Shown here: piece by piece, positions 1-8,324 of the stretch
Position numbering within the stretch: the first letter of the stretch is position 1
Layout: each line of letters opens with the position of its first letter
Made by a program: the position numbers and the translations under genes
Assembly: GCA_963736445.1 (NCBI GenBank)
Contig: CAVTOY010000019.1
Span: forward strand, 62,001 to 126,000
Direction of reading: 5' to 3'
DNA: 64,000 nucleotides
From: Thiosocius sp963736445
Lineage (GTDB): Bacteria; Pseudomonadota; Gammaproteobacteria; Chromatiales; Chromatiaceae
Notes under the pieces: generated by a model
Databases searched by the model: none
Seen by the model: the letters and a program-made list of their open reading frames with translations, nothing else
Told to the model about the DNA's origin: nothing

Positions 1-255
1 GTGCTGCTCAAGTCTGTCAACGATGATGCCGATACCCTCGCAGAGCTGAGTGAGTCACTGCTGGGAATCGGTGTTTTGCCCTATTACCTGCATCTGCTCG
101 ATCCTGTGGCTGGCGCGGCACATTTCGATGTGCCAGTCGAGCGGGCCGAGAGACTGCTCGAACAACTGCGGTTGCGGCTGCCTGGTTACCTGGTGCCGCG
201 GCTGGTGCGAGAGCTTGCGGGACAGCCGTTCAAGGTCCCGATCTCGCCGCTGTGA
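1..255 (+). CDS. epmB: EF-P beta-lysylation protein EpmB, C-terminal fragment
   Basis: This is the last 84 residues of a lysine 2,3-aminomutase-like radical SAM protein; the gene begins before the window. EpmB converts (S)-alpha-lysine to (R)-beta-lysine, which EpmA attaches to elongation factor P. The visible part carries the conserved LLKSVNDDADTL segment, the VLPYYLHLLDPV segment and the family's C-terminal LVPRLVRELAG tail, which separate EpmB from the longer catabolic KamA. The catalytic Cys cluster is outside the window. The assignment rests on recalled family motifs only. Confidence 0.85.
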   Translation: MLLKSVNDDADTLAELSESLLGIGVLPYYLHLLDPVAGAAHFDVPVERAERLLEQLRLRLPGYLVPRLVRELAGQPFKVPISPL

Positions 256-364
256 CGAAGGATCGCGCGCGACACTGCCCTTATTGGCGTTCGCTGGCTA
301 GAATTCTCGGACAGCCGAGGACTTTTTCTGGCGTTGACTCGCTCTCTCGGATATCGCCGGGGTC

Positions 365-2326
365 GTGCCACGGAGGGTACTGCGGAACCGGCAACAACCT
401 GAACTGGCGGCTAACTTGACCAAATCAGACAACAATTCGAACGAAAAGCGGGTCAACAAGCCGGGCGCGGGTGGCCAGCGCCCGTTCTTGGGGCTGCGGA
501 TCCCAACGCAATCTGCGCCCAAGGCCGACAACATCCTGCTCGACCTCAAAGAGACCGAAGGCTGGTTCAATAGCCTGCCGATGGCCAATGTCGGCGAGAC
601 CGCGCGCCAGGTCTTCAGCACGCTGGTCGAGTTCAACCGCATCGAGATCCCCGATCTGTTGCGCGCCAAAACGGTGGAAAAGTTCAGGCCGCCGGTGGAA
701 TACATCACCACGAATCTGCAGAAGTACTACGTTGATGTTGGTCTGCCCCTATCGTCGAAAGGGTGGAAGACGGCGTCGCTGGCAAGCGAGCTGCAAAAGG
801 AGCTGGCGATTTCCTACAAGATCATCGTCGAACGGATGATCTCCGGCGATAGCGCCGACTTCGACCGGCGTCTGCTGGTGATTGCCATGCACCGGTCGAT
901 GTATTACCTCGGCCAGACGCTGCTTCAGAACGCTCTAGTGTACAGCGCTTGGCCCGAGGGCATCTGGCGCGAGATCAACTTCCTGTATTCCTATGCCTCA
1001 CAGAACAGCATTCACCTGATTCCCGTGCGACCGGATGATGCAAAGTCGGGCGTCAGCACGACGATCGAGGATATCTTCAAATCACTGATGCTTTTCGCCA
1101 GCGCGACACCGCATCGTCTGCGCCAAAGCCATGCCCGCCTGCTGTTCAGCCACCTTCAGGATTGGTCGCAGTTCACGACCATCCTGACAGAGGACGATGG
1201 CGGCACCAGTCTCGGTCGTTTCAACGTCGACCTGTGGACCGATTCGGCGCCGATGCACAACTCGCTGCGTACCCCGCTCCCCGGCAAGCGTATGGCGGTT
1301 CTCGACGTACGCGAGCTGCTCAAGCAGTTGCGCAGCGACTTCGAGGAGGCGCCCTGGGACAATCGCGGGAGTCTGCAATCGGGAAGCCCTTCACTAACCC
1401 GTCCACTGCTGCGGCTGCTGATCCTCGCCTGGAGTCGTCCACCAGACCGACGCTTCGTACGCACCAGACTCAACTTCGACCTGAACGTGGTCGCCGGACT
1501 GCACGCCATCCACGGCAACCTTCAGGCAGACGATCAGGCGCCCTATTCGACGACGCGCACGGCGCTGTTCAGGCTCGAAGAATCCGACCCGCCAAGCGGT
1601 ACTCCTCGGCGAAAGGTTACCTGGTCATCCGGCAGTATGGAGAATGTCTCGCTGGCACCGCTCGACAAAGAGTTCGTCAATGACTCGATGTTCAATGACA
1701 GCGCCTTTACAAACGATCGCGGCAAGAATGCCGGATCCTCGCTGAAAGACTTCGGAGAGGAAGCCACGCCGCCCGCGACGGAGGAGGAGGCGGTTCGCCA
1801 TGCTGTGAAGACGATCAACGAAAGCGCCGGTGGCTATTGCATTCGATGGCAGGGTGATGACCTCCCGCGAGTCAAGATCGGCGAACTGATCGGTGTTGAA
1901 TCACCGACCGATCGGCGACGGTATGGACTCGGCGTGATCCGCTGGATGACGCAACAACCTGATCGCACACTCGATCTGGGGCTGGAAGTCGTTTCGACAC
2001 GCTGCGAGGCGGCAGAGCTGCGCGAGGCAGGTAAGCAGCCCCTGCGCAATCGCATACCTGCCTACAAGTGTCTGGTTATCAACGACACGGATCCTTCATC
2101 CAATGCGACCGCCAGTCTGGTCATGAATGCCTTGAACCTGGCAACCGGGGTCGACCTGCTGCTCTCGATCGGTGGCACCGAGCGCCTGATTCGTCTGACC
2201 AAGGTGGTCGAATTCAGCAGCGCTTTCGCACGCTATCATTTCGAGTTCGTGAAATCGGAGGAGGAGACGCCGGACGACGGCAGCCGCCCCGAAGACGAAT
2301 TCAGCGATCTCTGGAACAGCCTCTAG
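365..2326 (+). CDS. Large conserved protein paired with a FimX-like gene
   Basis: This 653-residue protein is predicted to be soluble, with no signal peptide or membrane segment. The middle is mostly helical. Residues about 480-570 look like a small beta-barrel (GLGVIRWMTQ followed by LGLEVVS) that resembles a PilZ-type fold but lacks the RxxxR c-di-GMP signature. It sits 71 bp before a degenerate GGDEF/EAL gene on the same strand, so a joint role in c-di-GMP-linked surface behaviour such as type IV pili is an inference from context. The start is uncertain: GTG at 365 gives the full length, and TTG at 416 would give 636 residues. I do not recognise a named family. Confidence 0.7.
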   Translation: MPRRVLRNRQQPELAANLTKSDNNSNEKRVNKPGAGGQRPFLGLRIPTQSAPKADNILLDLKETEGWFNSLPMANVGETARQVFSTLVEFNRIEIPDLLRAKTVEKFRPPVEYITTNLQKYYVDVGLPLSSKGWKTASLASELQKELAISYKIIVERMISGDSADFDRRLLVIAMHRSMYYLGQTLLQNALVYSAWPEGIWREINFLYSYASQNSIHLIPVRPDDAKSGVSTTIEDIFKSLMLFASATPHRLRQSHARLLFSHLQDWSQFTTILTEDDGGTSLGRFNVDLWTDSAPMHNSLRTPLPGKRMAVLDVRELLKQLRSDFEEAPWDNRGSLQSGSPSLTRPLLRLLILAWSRPPDRRFVRTRLNFDLNVVAGLHAIHGNLQADDQAPYSTTRTALFRLEESDPPSGTPRRKVTWSSGSMENVSLAPLDKEFVNDSMFNDSAFTNDRGKNAGSSLKDFGEEATPPATEEEAVRHAVKTINESAGGYCIRWQGDDLPRVKIGELIGVESPTDRRRYGLGVIRWMTQQPDRTLDLGLEVVSTRCEAAELREAGKQPLRNRIPAYKCLVINDTDPSSNATASLVMNALNLATGVDLLLSIGGTERLIRLTKVVEFSSAFARYHFEFVKSEEETPDDGSRPEDEFSDLWNSL

Positions 2327-2397
2327 GATGCTGCACCACGGTCTCCGATTGATGCTCTGGCCAATGTTTCGGTGTCTTGGTAGGGAGAAACTTTTTT

Positions 2398-4506
2398 ATG
2401 GCCGCTAACGCTCAACTCGTCTTCCAGAATCCCGACACCACCGGAAATCCGGTCGAGATGGTCGTGGTCGGCTGCTCGCTGGGCATTGCTGATGGCTTCG
2501 CAACCGCACTGCGCAATCAGGGCCAGGCCGCGCATCTCAATACAGCCGAGAGCCTAGAAGAACTCGAAGAGCTATTGGCTGGAGTGCGTTGCCGGCTGGC
2601 GATTGTCAATGCCGATGCAGGCGGGATTCCGACAGAACAGGCGATCGGGCGCATTCGCGCCGCCAATACCGCTGCAAGCATTCTGCTGATCAGCGCAAAC
2701 CCGAAGCAACAGCGTCAGCTGGCGGTTGACCAGGGCCTTCAGGATCTTATCGATATCGAAGACGCCGAGCATCTGGCGTTGGCGCTGCGGCGCGAACACC
2801 GCACACAGATGCTGCGCAGCGAAACCCGGCGACTGAGAAGGCAACTCGAGGAGGCGGAAGAACGAAGTAATCTGCTCGTTCAGAGTTCCCGTGATGCCAT
2901 CGCCTACATCCACGAAGGAATGTATCTGAACATCAACCAGGCATACCTCGACATGTTCGGGTACGAGTCAGCCGACGAACTGGATGGCCTGCCGATTATG
3001 GACATGATCGACGCCGAGTCGCGCGGCAGCTTCAAAATGGCACTGCGTAAGATCAGTGAAAGCGGTAAATACGCGGAAGAGTTTCGCTGCGTAGCTATCG
3101 ACGACCAGCGCTTCAGTGCGCGCATGGAGTTTTCCCCGGCGAGTATCGATGGCGAACGCTGTACTCAGGTCATGATCCGCGACCAGAGCCAGAATCTGGC
3201 GCTGCAAAAGCGTATCGAGGAACTCACCAGCAAGGATGCACAGACCGGTTTCTTCAATCGGCAGGCCTTCATGGAGAGACTTGAGGCGCTGGTTGGCAGC
3301 TCGGCGCCCACAGAAAAGTGCTATGCGCTGGTACAGATCTCCATAGCCAATTTTCCCGATATGCGGGAGGCCTGCGGCTTCGGCTGCGCCGACCAGATGC
3401 TGACCGAGGTCGCCAGCGTTCTCGCGTCAACCGTCACGCGGGCGCACACCATCGCGCGCTTCGGCGATCACGATTTCATAATTCTTTGCGATGATGAAGA
3501 GCCGGCCCTAGAAGTCGCAGAGCGGTGTCTGCACAACCTGCGCGGACATGCGTTCGAGAGTATCAGCGACTCGCCGGTGAAGCCGATTTACTCGATCGGC
3601 GTGACGCGCACGGATAAGGGCGTTGAGATCAGCGCCCACGAATTGATCAACCGCTCCTGTCGCGCTACCGGCATTGCGCGCTCCGAGGGCGATAACCGGG
3701 TCGTCTTCTATAGCGAGCAGATACCCAGTGATACCACGCATCTTGCCGAGGCCGACGCAGCGGTTGTCGCGAAGATCGACGACGCCCTAGCCAACGACGG
3801 CTTTCGCCTCAAATATCAACCTATCGTCAGCCTCCAGGGCGATACGCGGGAGAACTACTCGGTTTACCTTCGCCTGTTAGGCGAGGAAGGCAACGAGATC
3901 GTGCCGGAGGTATTCCTCTCGCCGGCCAGGGATGCCAATCGACTGGCGGAAATCGACCGCTGGGTCGTGCGCAACGCCATCCGCGAACTCGCTAGTCAAC
4001 GCCGCGATGGAAAGAAGATCGTCTTCCACATCATCCTCTCGCGCAGCGGCATCGAAGACGATTCCATGTTGCTGTGGATCTGTGACTGCCTGCGTGAATT
4101 CCGCGCCAAGGGCTCCTGGCTGGTCTTCCAGTTCCGCGAAAATGACCTGCGCCAGGCATTGCAGCCTGCAAAAGAGCTGATCGAGGGTCTGAGGAAAATC
4201 AACTGCCGAATCGCGGTCAGTAATTACAGCGATGACGAAAACAGCGATAGCCTGTTGCAACATTTCGAGGTCGAGATCATCAAGCTTTCACCCGAATTCA
4301 TGCGCGACCTCTCTGCCAAGGCCAGTCAACAGGAGCGAATGAACGCGGTTAGCCGAAAGCTGCAGGAGGCCGGCTACAAGACCATCGCCAGCAACGTCGA
4401 GGATGCCGGGAGTCTGGCTATCCTTTGGAACATCGCGGTCAATTACATTCAGGGCTATTTCTTGCAGGAACCGTCGAGCACCATCACCATCGACGACGAC
4501 ATCTGA
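2398..4506 (+). CDS. FimX-like REC-PAS-GGDEF-EAL protein with degenerate catalytic motifs
   Basis: The protein has 702 residues, close to Pseudomonas FimX (about 690), and the same domain order. A receiver-like domain (about 15-130) is followed by a PAS domain (about 165-275, NINQAYLDMFGY), a GGDEF-like domain (about 285-440) and an EAL-like domain (about 460-690). The GGDEF motif is replaced by FGDHDF and the EAL motif by VYLRL, so neither diguanylate cyclase nor phosphodiesterase activity is expected. Such proteins act as c-di-GMP receptors controlling type IV pilus assembly. ATG at 2398 is preferred because a purine-rich GGGAGA lies upstream. An in-frame TTG at 2377 would add seven residues. 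Confidence 0.85.
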   Translation: MAANAQLVFQNPDTTGNPVEMVVVGCSLGIADGFATALRNQGQAAHLNTAESLEELEELLAGVRCRLAIVNADAGGIPTEQAIGRIRAANTAASILLISANPKQQRQLAVDQGLQDLIDIEDAEHLALALRREHRTQMLRSETRRLRRQLEEAEERSNLLVQSSRDAIAYIHEGMYLNINQAYLDMFGYESADELDGLPIMDMIDAESRGSFKMALRKISESGKYAEEFRCVAIDDQRFSARMEFSPASIDGERCTQVMIRDQSQNLALQKRIEELTSKDAQTGFFNRQAFMERLEALVGSSAPTEKCYALVQISIANFPDMREACGFGCADQMLTEVASVLASTVTRAHTIARFGDHDFIILCDDEEPALEVAERCLHNLRGHAFESISDSPVKPIYSIGVTRTDKGVEISAHELINRSCRATGIARSEGDNRVVFYSEQIPSDTTHLAEADAAVVAKIDDALANDGFRLKYQPIVSLQGDTRENYSVYLRLLGEEGNEIVPEVFLSPARDANRLAEIDRWVVRNAIRELASQRRDGKKIVFHIILSRSGIEDDSMLLWICDCLREFRAKGSWLVFQFRENDLRQALQPAKELIEGLRKINCRIAVSNYSDDENSDSLLQHFEVEIIKLSPEFMRDLSAKASQQERMNAVSRKLQEAGYKTIASNVEDAGSLAILWNIAVNYIQGYFLQEPSSTITIDDDI

Positions 4507-4554
4507 CCGCGCCCGCTTGGCGGGGTCCTTCCAATGGAGGGCCGACTGCCCGGC

Positions 4555-5118
4555 TTACCAGGGGATGAAGGCGTTCATCACAGACATCGGCCGTCCGACG
4601 CCATAACTGAGGCGCCCCATATCCGCCTGCATATTCTGCGTCGCCCTGCCCATGGTGTGCGTCGCATAAGTCATCGACTGGATCGCGCCGTCCATGGAAT
4701 CCAGATTGGCCAACATCGGTTCCAGCGTGGTCATCTTGCCGTCGATGGAATCCATCGCGACCGTCATCGCCCGCACATTCGCGGTCAAATAGCCCATGTT
4801 CTCCGACACGCTCTGCATATTGGCCGACAGCGTCGTCATGTTGGTATCCACACTGATCGCCAGATAGTGCACATCGCGCGCCAAGTTGTAGACCAGGTAA
4901 AAACCATAGGCCGCCAGAATGATGAACGCAAACAACGACGGATAGACGATCAGCTCCCAACGCCGCGCGCTGGATTCGAAGACTTCCGAGAGCCTTGCAT
5001 AGCCCGCATTGGCGTCGGCCGCCTCCGCCGTGGCTTCTTTGACGTCGCTCACAGTGATCTCCAACCGATCTATTTTCGTGTTTGCTAATGTTAGCATAAA
5101 ACGAAACACTGGAGCCAT
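4555..5118 (-). CDS. Membrane-anchored Met-rich coiled-coil protein
   Basis: This 187-residue protein has a soluble N-terminal part of about 55 residues, one strong transmembrane helix (about 58-82, with SLFAFIILAAYGFYL), then a long heptad-like stretch rich in Met, Ser, Asn and Asp. That stretch repeats variants of MxSVxxNMxxL, typical of an extended coiled coil. No enzymatic motif is visible. It is the last gene of the apparent operon headed at 8054, 17 bp after the TPR gene. A scaffold or tether role at the membrane is plausible, but this is inference; the family is not recognised. Confidence 0.7.
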   Translation of the reverse strand: MAPVFRFMLTLANTKIDRLEITVSDVKEATAEAADANAGYARLSEVFESSARRWELIVYPSLFAFIILAAYGFYLVYNLARDVHYLAISVDTNMTTLSANMQSVSENMGYLTANVRAMTVAMDSIDGKMTTLEPMLANLDSMDGAIQSMTYATHTMGRATQNMQADMGRLSYGVGRPMSVMNAFIPW

Positions 5119-5135
5119 CGCGAGGACTAGCCCGC

Positions 5136-5792
5136 TCAGCGGAGCAAATCAGCCACCCTGTCGTCCTTCTCTTTGCGCAGAATATGAATCACCTGCTGAA
5201 GCCTATTCACGTCACCGGCGACCTTTAATCGGAGCCCTGCGGCGTAGTAGGCGTCCAAGGCCTCAGCAGGTCTGCCCAGGGATTTATAGAGATTGCCCAA
5301 TTCACCAAACGCATCCGCATCTTCCGGATACTCGCCGATCAACGCCATGTATGCTACCTCGGCCGACTCAAATTCACCGTTCCAGAAAGCGCGCCGTGCC
5401 TGCTGCAGGTAATCCCGGCGCGACAGCGGGGATGGCAGCGCAGCGTTGGTCCGGTTGGTTGGCCGGAAACCGTCTGCTGGCCCTTCCCCGGCACCTCGGG
5501 GCCGAGCGTAAACGGGGAGGCTGCCCCCGATGAGTTTGGGCTGTTGGGGCACGAATTGGGCGACGCCGTCACTGCGCCCTTCGTCAGCGCTACCCAGGGT
5601 GCTCTGCTGTCGCGGCAGTGAGCTGCGGTCGGCTTGGATCGGCCGCTGGCCCTTGGGAACGAACAGGTCGCCCCATCGCTTGTCGACGACACCAAACACG
5701 AACAGGCCGGCGATCGCGAAACCAAGCAGGCTGAGCGCGACCAAGTGCCTGACCAGCCAGGCCAGAAGCATGACGACGAGGTTGCCGGGCAT
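5136..5792 (-). CDS. Membrane-anchored TPR protein
   Basis: This 218-residue protein has an N-terminal transmembrane helix (about 7-35, LVALSLLGFAIAGLFVFG), a proline-rich low-complexity linker (about 45-125) and C-terminal tetratricopeptide-like repeats (about 130-200, with SAEVAYMALIGEYPEDADAF and a following GELGNLYKSLGRPAEALDAY unit). TPR domains mediate protein-protein contacts, so this is probably the adaptor of the system. It lies 9 bp after the parA-like gene and 17 bp before the coiled-coil gene, which fits one transcript. No catalytic residues are seen. Confidence 0.75.
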   Translation of the reverse strand: MPGNLVVMLLAWLVRHLVALSLLGFAIAGLFVFGVVDKRWGDLFVPKGQRPIQADRSSLPRQQSTLGSADEGRSDGVAQFVPQQPKLIGGSLPVYARPRGAGEGPADGFRPTNRTNAALPSPLSRRDYLQQARRAFWNGEFESAEVAYMALIGEYPEDADAFGELGNLYKSLGRPAEALDAYYAAGLRLKVAGDVNRLQQVIHILRKEKDDRVADLLR

Positions 5793-5801
5793 GCCCGGAG
5801 T

Positions 5802-6440
5802 TTAACTCAGGAATTCGGCGTACAAGACCGCGGCCAGCGCATTCCATTCGGCCGCGCCCTTGCCCCTGGGCTCCTGTTCAAAAACGGCCAGGCCCTCGCT
5901 GAACGAGCGCCGATAGACAGTGCGCTGCGCGAGGCGTGATTTGAGATAGCGAATGCCCGGAAGGGACACCAACGCGGCGGCGGCCTCGTCAGATTCTCTG
6001 ACGGCGCGATGCGTATCGCCGCGATTGATGAATCCCAGGATCTCCAGATTGCGTTTGTCGGCTATCGAATCGACGAAGCGCAGGAAACGCTGCGTCGACC
6101 AGATATCAGCCTGGCTCGGTGGCACCGGCACCAACAGGCGATCGGCGATCGAGATGGCCCGCCTCAGATTGTCCATCGACGCGGTGCCGACATCGATCAG
6201 TACCTCTTCGTGCTCGGCCAGCAGGTTGCCGCGGTCGCCCATCTGCGCGGAATCCAGACGATCGACCATCGGCTGAAAACCCTCCTCACGGCGCACCTCG
6301 AGGACATCGGTAAGCGTCCCCTGCGGGTCAGCATCGATCACAGCGATTCTTCTTTCCGCCATCGCGAGCCAAATCGCGAGATTGAAGGTGACGGTGCTCT
6401 TTCCCGATCCGCCCTTGAGGCTTCCGATAACCGTGATCAT
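5802..6440 (-). CDS. Orphan ParA/MinD-family ATPase
   Basis: This 212-residue protein is a minimal ParA-type ATPase. It has the deviant Walker A motif KGGSGKST at residues 9-16, a Walker B-like AVIDADPQG region and a VPVPPSQADIW segment before the switch. Partner systems use such ATPases to position cargo by cycling on the nucleoid or membrane. There is no parB-like gene or parS-like repeat nearby; the neighbours are exported F-R-P proteins, a TPR protein and a coiled-coil membrane protein. It resembles the carboxysome-positioning McdA at 53009-53632 in size and in the QADIW/PLDIW segment. The cargo is unknown. Confidence 0.88.
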   Translation of the reverse strand: MITVIGSLKGGSGKSTVTFNLAIWLAMAERRIAVIDADPQGTLTDVLEVRREEGFQPMVDRLDSAQMGDRGNLLAEHEEVLIDVGTASMDNLRRAISIADRLLVPVPPSQADIWSTQRFLRFVDSIADKRNLEILGFINRGDTHRAVRESDEAAAALVSLPGIRYLKSRLAQRTVYRRSFSEGLAVFEQEPRGKGAAEWNALAAVLYAEFLS

Positions 6441-6458
6441 GCAATCCTCGCCGGTTCT

Positions 6459-7418
6459 TCAGCTACCGCTGCACCAGCTGCACAGGGCCCCGTGATTGGT
6501 GTCTTGGTAGGTTGTCGCCCAACCCGGCAGTCTTGCCCTGCTGGCCGTCGACATTGGGTAGGTATTCGAGGCGACACGCCTGGTATTCACCGCAGACCGT
6601 CCATAGCTCATCGGCCGAAATGCGGTCGCCGAGCGCGATGGGAGGGCCTGCGCCCCGGTCACCGGCCGCCAGTTCCGATAGGTGGCGCGAGGCGAAGTGG
6701 GACTCAGGCCCACAGAGGCCTGCCTTAAGCCAGCCCGAAAAACGCCTCCATTGTGTCCCAGATCGACCCGGAGACGCGGAGTATAACCGCGGACCGGCGA
6801 ATTCGCAGCGCCCACCGCCGCGGCATTGGCCTGCCCTGCCGGTCGCCAGGTCCCGTAAGCTGGTACGTCCCGAGGATCCGCGGGACGGAAACCGAGCCTC
6901 CGCGGCGCAGCCGGCATGCGCTGCCAGCGCTGGCGTGGGACTGCCGCTGGAGCCACCCTGTTTTGCAGCGCGGGAGGTGGGCGATTATCCAACCGCTGGG
7001 CAAACCCGGGCGGCGGTTGTTGCCGCGGCTGCGCCGTCATCGCCGGCGCCGGCATCCATGACGACGGCCTCGGGCCGACCGCCAGATATCCCGGCCCCGA
7101 ATACTGCGGCATGACGTGCATAGGGTAGTCAGCGGGGGAGCGGGCTACCGAAGACGGGTAAAATCGCTGCGGTGCAAAGCGCCTGTACCGCGTCTGATAA
7201 AACCGGGGTGGCGGTGCGTAAAACTGCGGTAGTGGCGCTGTCTGCGGCCGGAAACCCGACGCACTGGCAGTCTGCCTAAAGCCGGCACCATGGGTCGCTG
7301 CATAGCCGGGCGCGGGACGCCATTGCGGACCATAGGCGGCCGCCGGCGTACTCAACAAGCAACATCCGCTGAACAGAATCATTCCGCTGAAAGCAATCGC
7401 TTGCTTCTTCGATTTCAT
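6459..7418 (-). CDS. Exported basic Pro/Arg/Tyr-rich protein with F-R-P motifs
   Basis: The product has about 319 residues with an N-terminal signal sequence (MKSKKQ followed by a hydrophobic stretch, probable cleavage after TPAAA). The mature part is rich in Arg, Pro, Ala, Tyr and Gln, with recurrent short motifs such as SGFRPQ, LGFRPAD, TAFRPM and RNWRPV. It ends with two cysteines (ALCSWCSG). ATG at 7418 is chosen because GAGAGG lies 6 nt upstream; the ATG at 7424 overlaps that site. It is the second gene of the NrdR-box operon, 66 bp after the F-R-P gene at 7485 and 18 bp before parA. No known family is recognised. Confidence 0.65.
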   Translation of the reverse strand: MKSKKQAIAFSGMILFSGCCLLSTPAAAYGPQWRPAPGYAATHGAGFRQTASASGFRPQTAPLPQFYAPPPRFYQTRYRRFAPQRFYPSSVARSPADYPMHVMPQYSGPGYLAVGPRPSSWMPAPAMTAQPRQQPPPGFAQRLDNRPPPALQNRVAPAAVPRQRWQRMPAAPRRLGFRPADPRDVPAYGTWRPAGQANAAAVGAANSPVRGYTPRLRVDLGHNGGVFRAGLRQASVGLSPTSPRATYRNWRPVTGAQALPSRSATAFRPMSYGRSAVNTRRVASNTYPMSTASRARLPGWATTYQDTNHGALCSWCSGS

Positions 7419-7484
7419 AGTCATCCTCTCGTGATTCGTGGCCGGCCGCCTACCAAAAAATGCAGCGCAATCTGAGCGCTCTAC

Positions 7485-8054
7485 TTAGCGCCAACGCGGC
7501 CAGTAGCCGTATCCAACCAGACGCGGCGCTCCACGCGTCGGACGGCCCGCTCGATGATGGGCCTGAAGCGCCTCATAGCGCGGCCGCGGCGCTCTCGGCA
7601 CCGGCCGGAATTGTGCGTGGAGGCGCGCTGTATAGCGCCGGTCGTGCACCGCCGGCGCGAGGCTCGCTGAATTGGTCGCCGACGCAAGACCTTCGGGTCG
7701 AAAACGTATGCCGAGTTGGCTCCCACGCCCGGCAGGCACGGCTTTGCGTGGCGGTGTGCGCTGCAGTGAAAACACCGGTTGGGTCTGTCGTCGGGTGTAG
7801 GAAGCAGCGCCTGCACGTGAAGTCGGCGCAAAGGTCACTGCGCGTGAACCGGCGCTGCCATGCGGGCGCCAACGCGGGATTATGGGCCGACGCTCGCTGT
7901 TGTTCAGAGGCCTGAAGTACAGGCGCTTCGGCTGCGACGCGTTACCTGACCAGGCCGGATAGGCCGCCTGCGCGGCCGAAAGGGGCGACACAACAAAGCA
8001 GGTCAGCGTGGACACCCCGAGTGTGAAACCCAAGCTGAGCAAGCGCGCGACCAA
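7485..8054 (-). CDS. Exported F-R-P-motif protein, first gene of NrdR-box operon
   Basis: This protein of about 189 residues starts with a signal peptide (MVARLLSLGFTLG, cleavage probable after SAAQA). The mature domain is basic and Pro/Arg-rich. It contains RKAVPAGRGSQLGIRFRPE and a later QFRPVPRAPRP, both shared with the paralogue at 8325-8930. TTG at 8054 is preferred: GGGAGG lies 9 nt upstream, and the paralogue also begins at a TTG with the same MVARL sequence. An ATG at 8075 would overlap the ribosome binding site. The promoter upstream carries two NrdR boxes and DnaA-like boxes. The function is unknown; a cell-envelope location is inferred. Confidence 0.7.
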   Translation of the reverse strand: MVARLLSLGFTLGVSTLTCFVVSPLSAAQAAYPAWSGNASQPKRLYFRPLNNSERRPIIPRWRPHGSAGSRAVTFAPTSRAGAASYTRRQTQPVFSLQRTPPRKAVPAGRGSQLGIRFRPEGLASATNSASLAPAVHDRRYTARLHAQFRPVPRAPRPRYEALQAHHRAGRPTRGAPRLVGYGYWPRWR

Positions 8055-8110
8055 ATTCCTTATCCTCCCGACCATCAGCCGGTCCCGTCACTGCAGTGGA
8101 CTTCGCTTTT

Positions 8111-8196
8111 GCACAATATATATGAGGAATTGTGGCTGTCAACCACAATATATTGTGTATAAGCGGTGTGGAAAGGCCTTGAGAACCTGTGTATAG
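8111..8196 (-). promoter_or_regulatory. NrdR/DnaA-type promoter of the F-R-P/ParA operon
   Basis: Read on the minus strand, this region has TTGACA (8142-8137) and TATATT 16 bp further on. It also has an NrdR box at 8158-8143 (15 of 16 bases fit the recalled consensus acaCwAtATaTwGtgt) and a weaker box at 8126-8111, exactly 32 bp apart. DnaA-like boxes TTATACACA (8162-8154), CTTTCCACA (8175-8167) and CTATACACA (8196-8188) lie upstream. About 82 bp align without gaps to the nrdA promoter (my hand count is 58 identities). The gene start at 8054 is 57 bp beyond the last box. Confidence 0.8.
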
Positions 8197-8324
8197 CCTG
8201 TGCAAAGCAGGCGAGACCGCGGCGCGATACGCAATGGACAGGGTCGTCTGAATTAGGGCCGAGTCGCCGTCGGCGTTGCAGGCAGGCGATCGCTATGCTC
8301 GAGCGATCACTCCCAGCTGGCTGA

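Noticed and set aside
8288..8308. Hairpin GATCGCT/AGCGATC as terminator of the paralogue gene at 8325-8930
   Set aside because: There is no T-run on either strand after the stem, so a rho-independent terminator is not supported.
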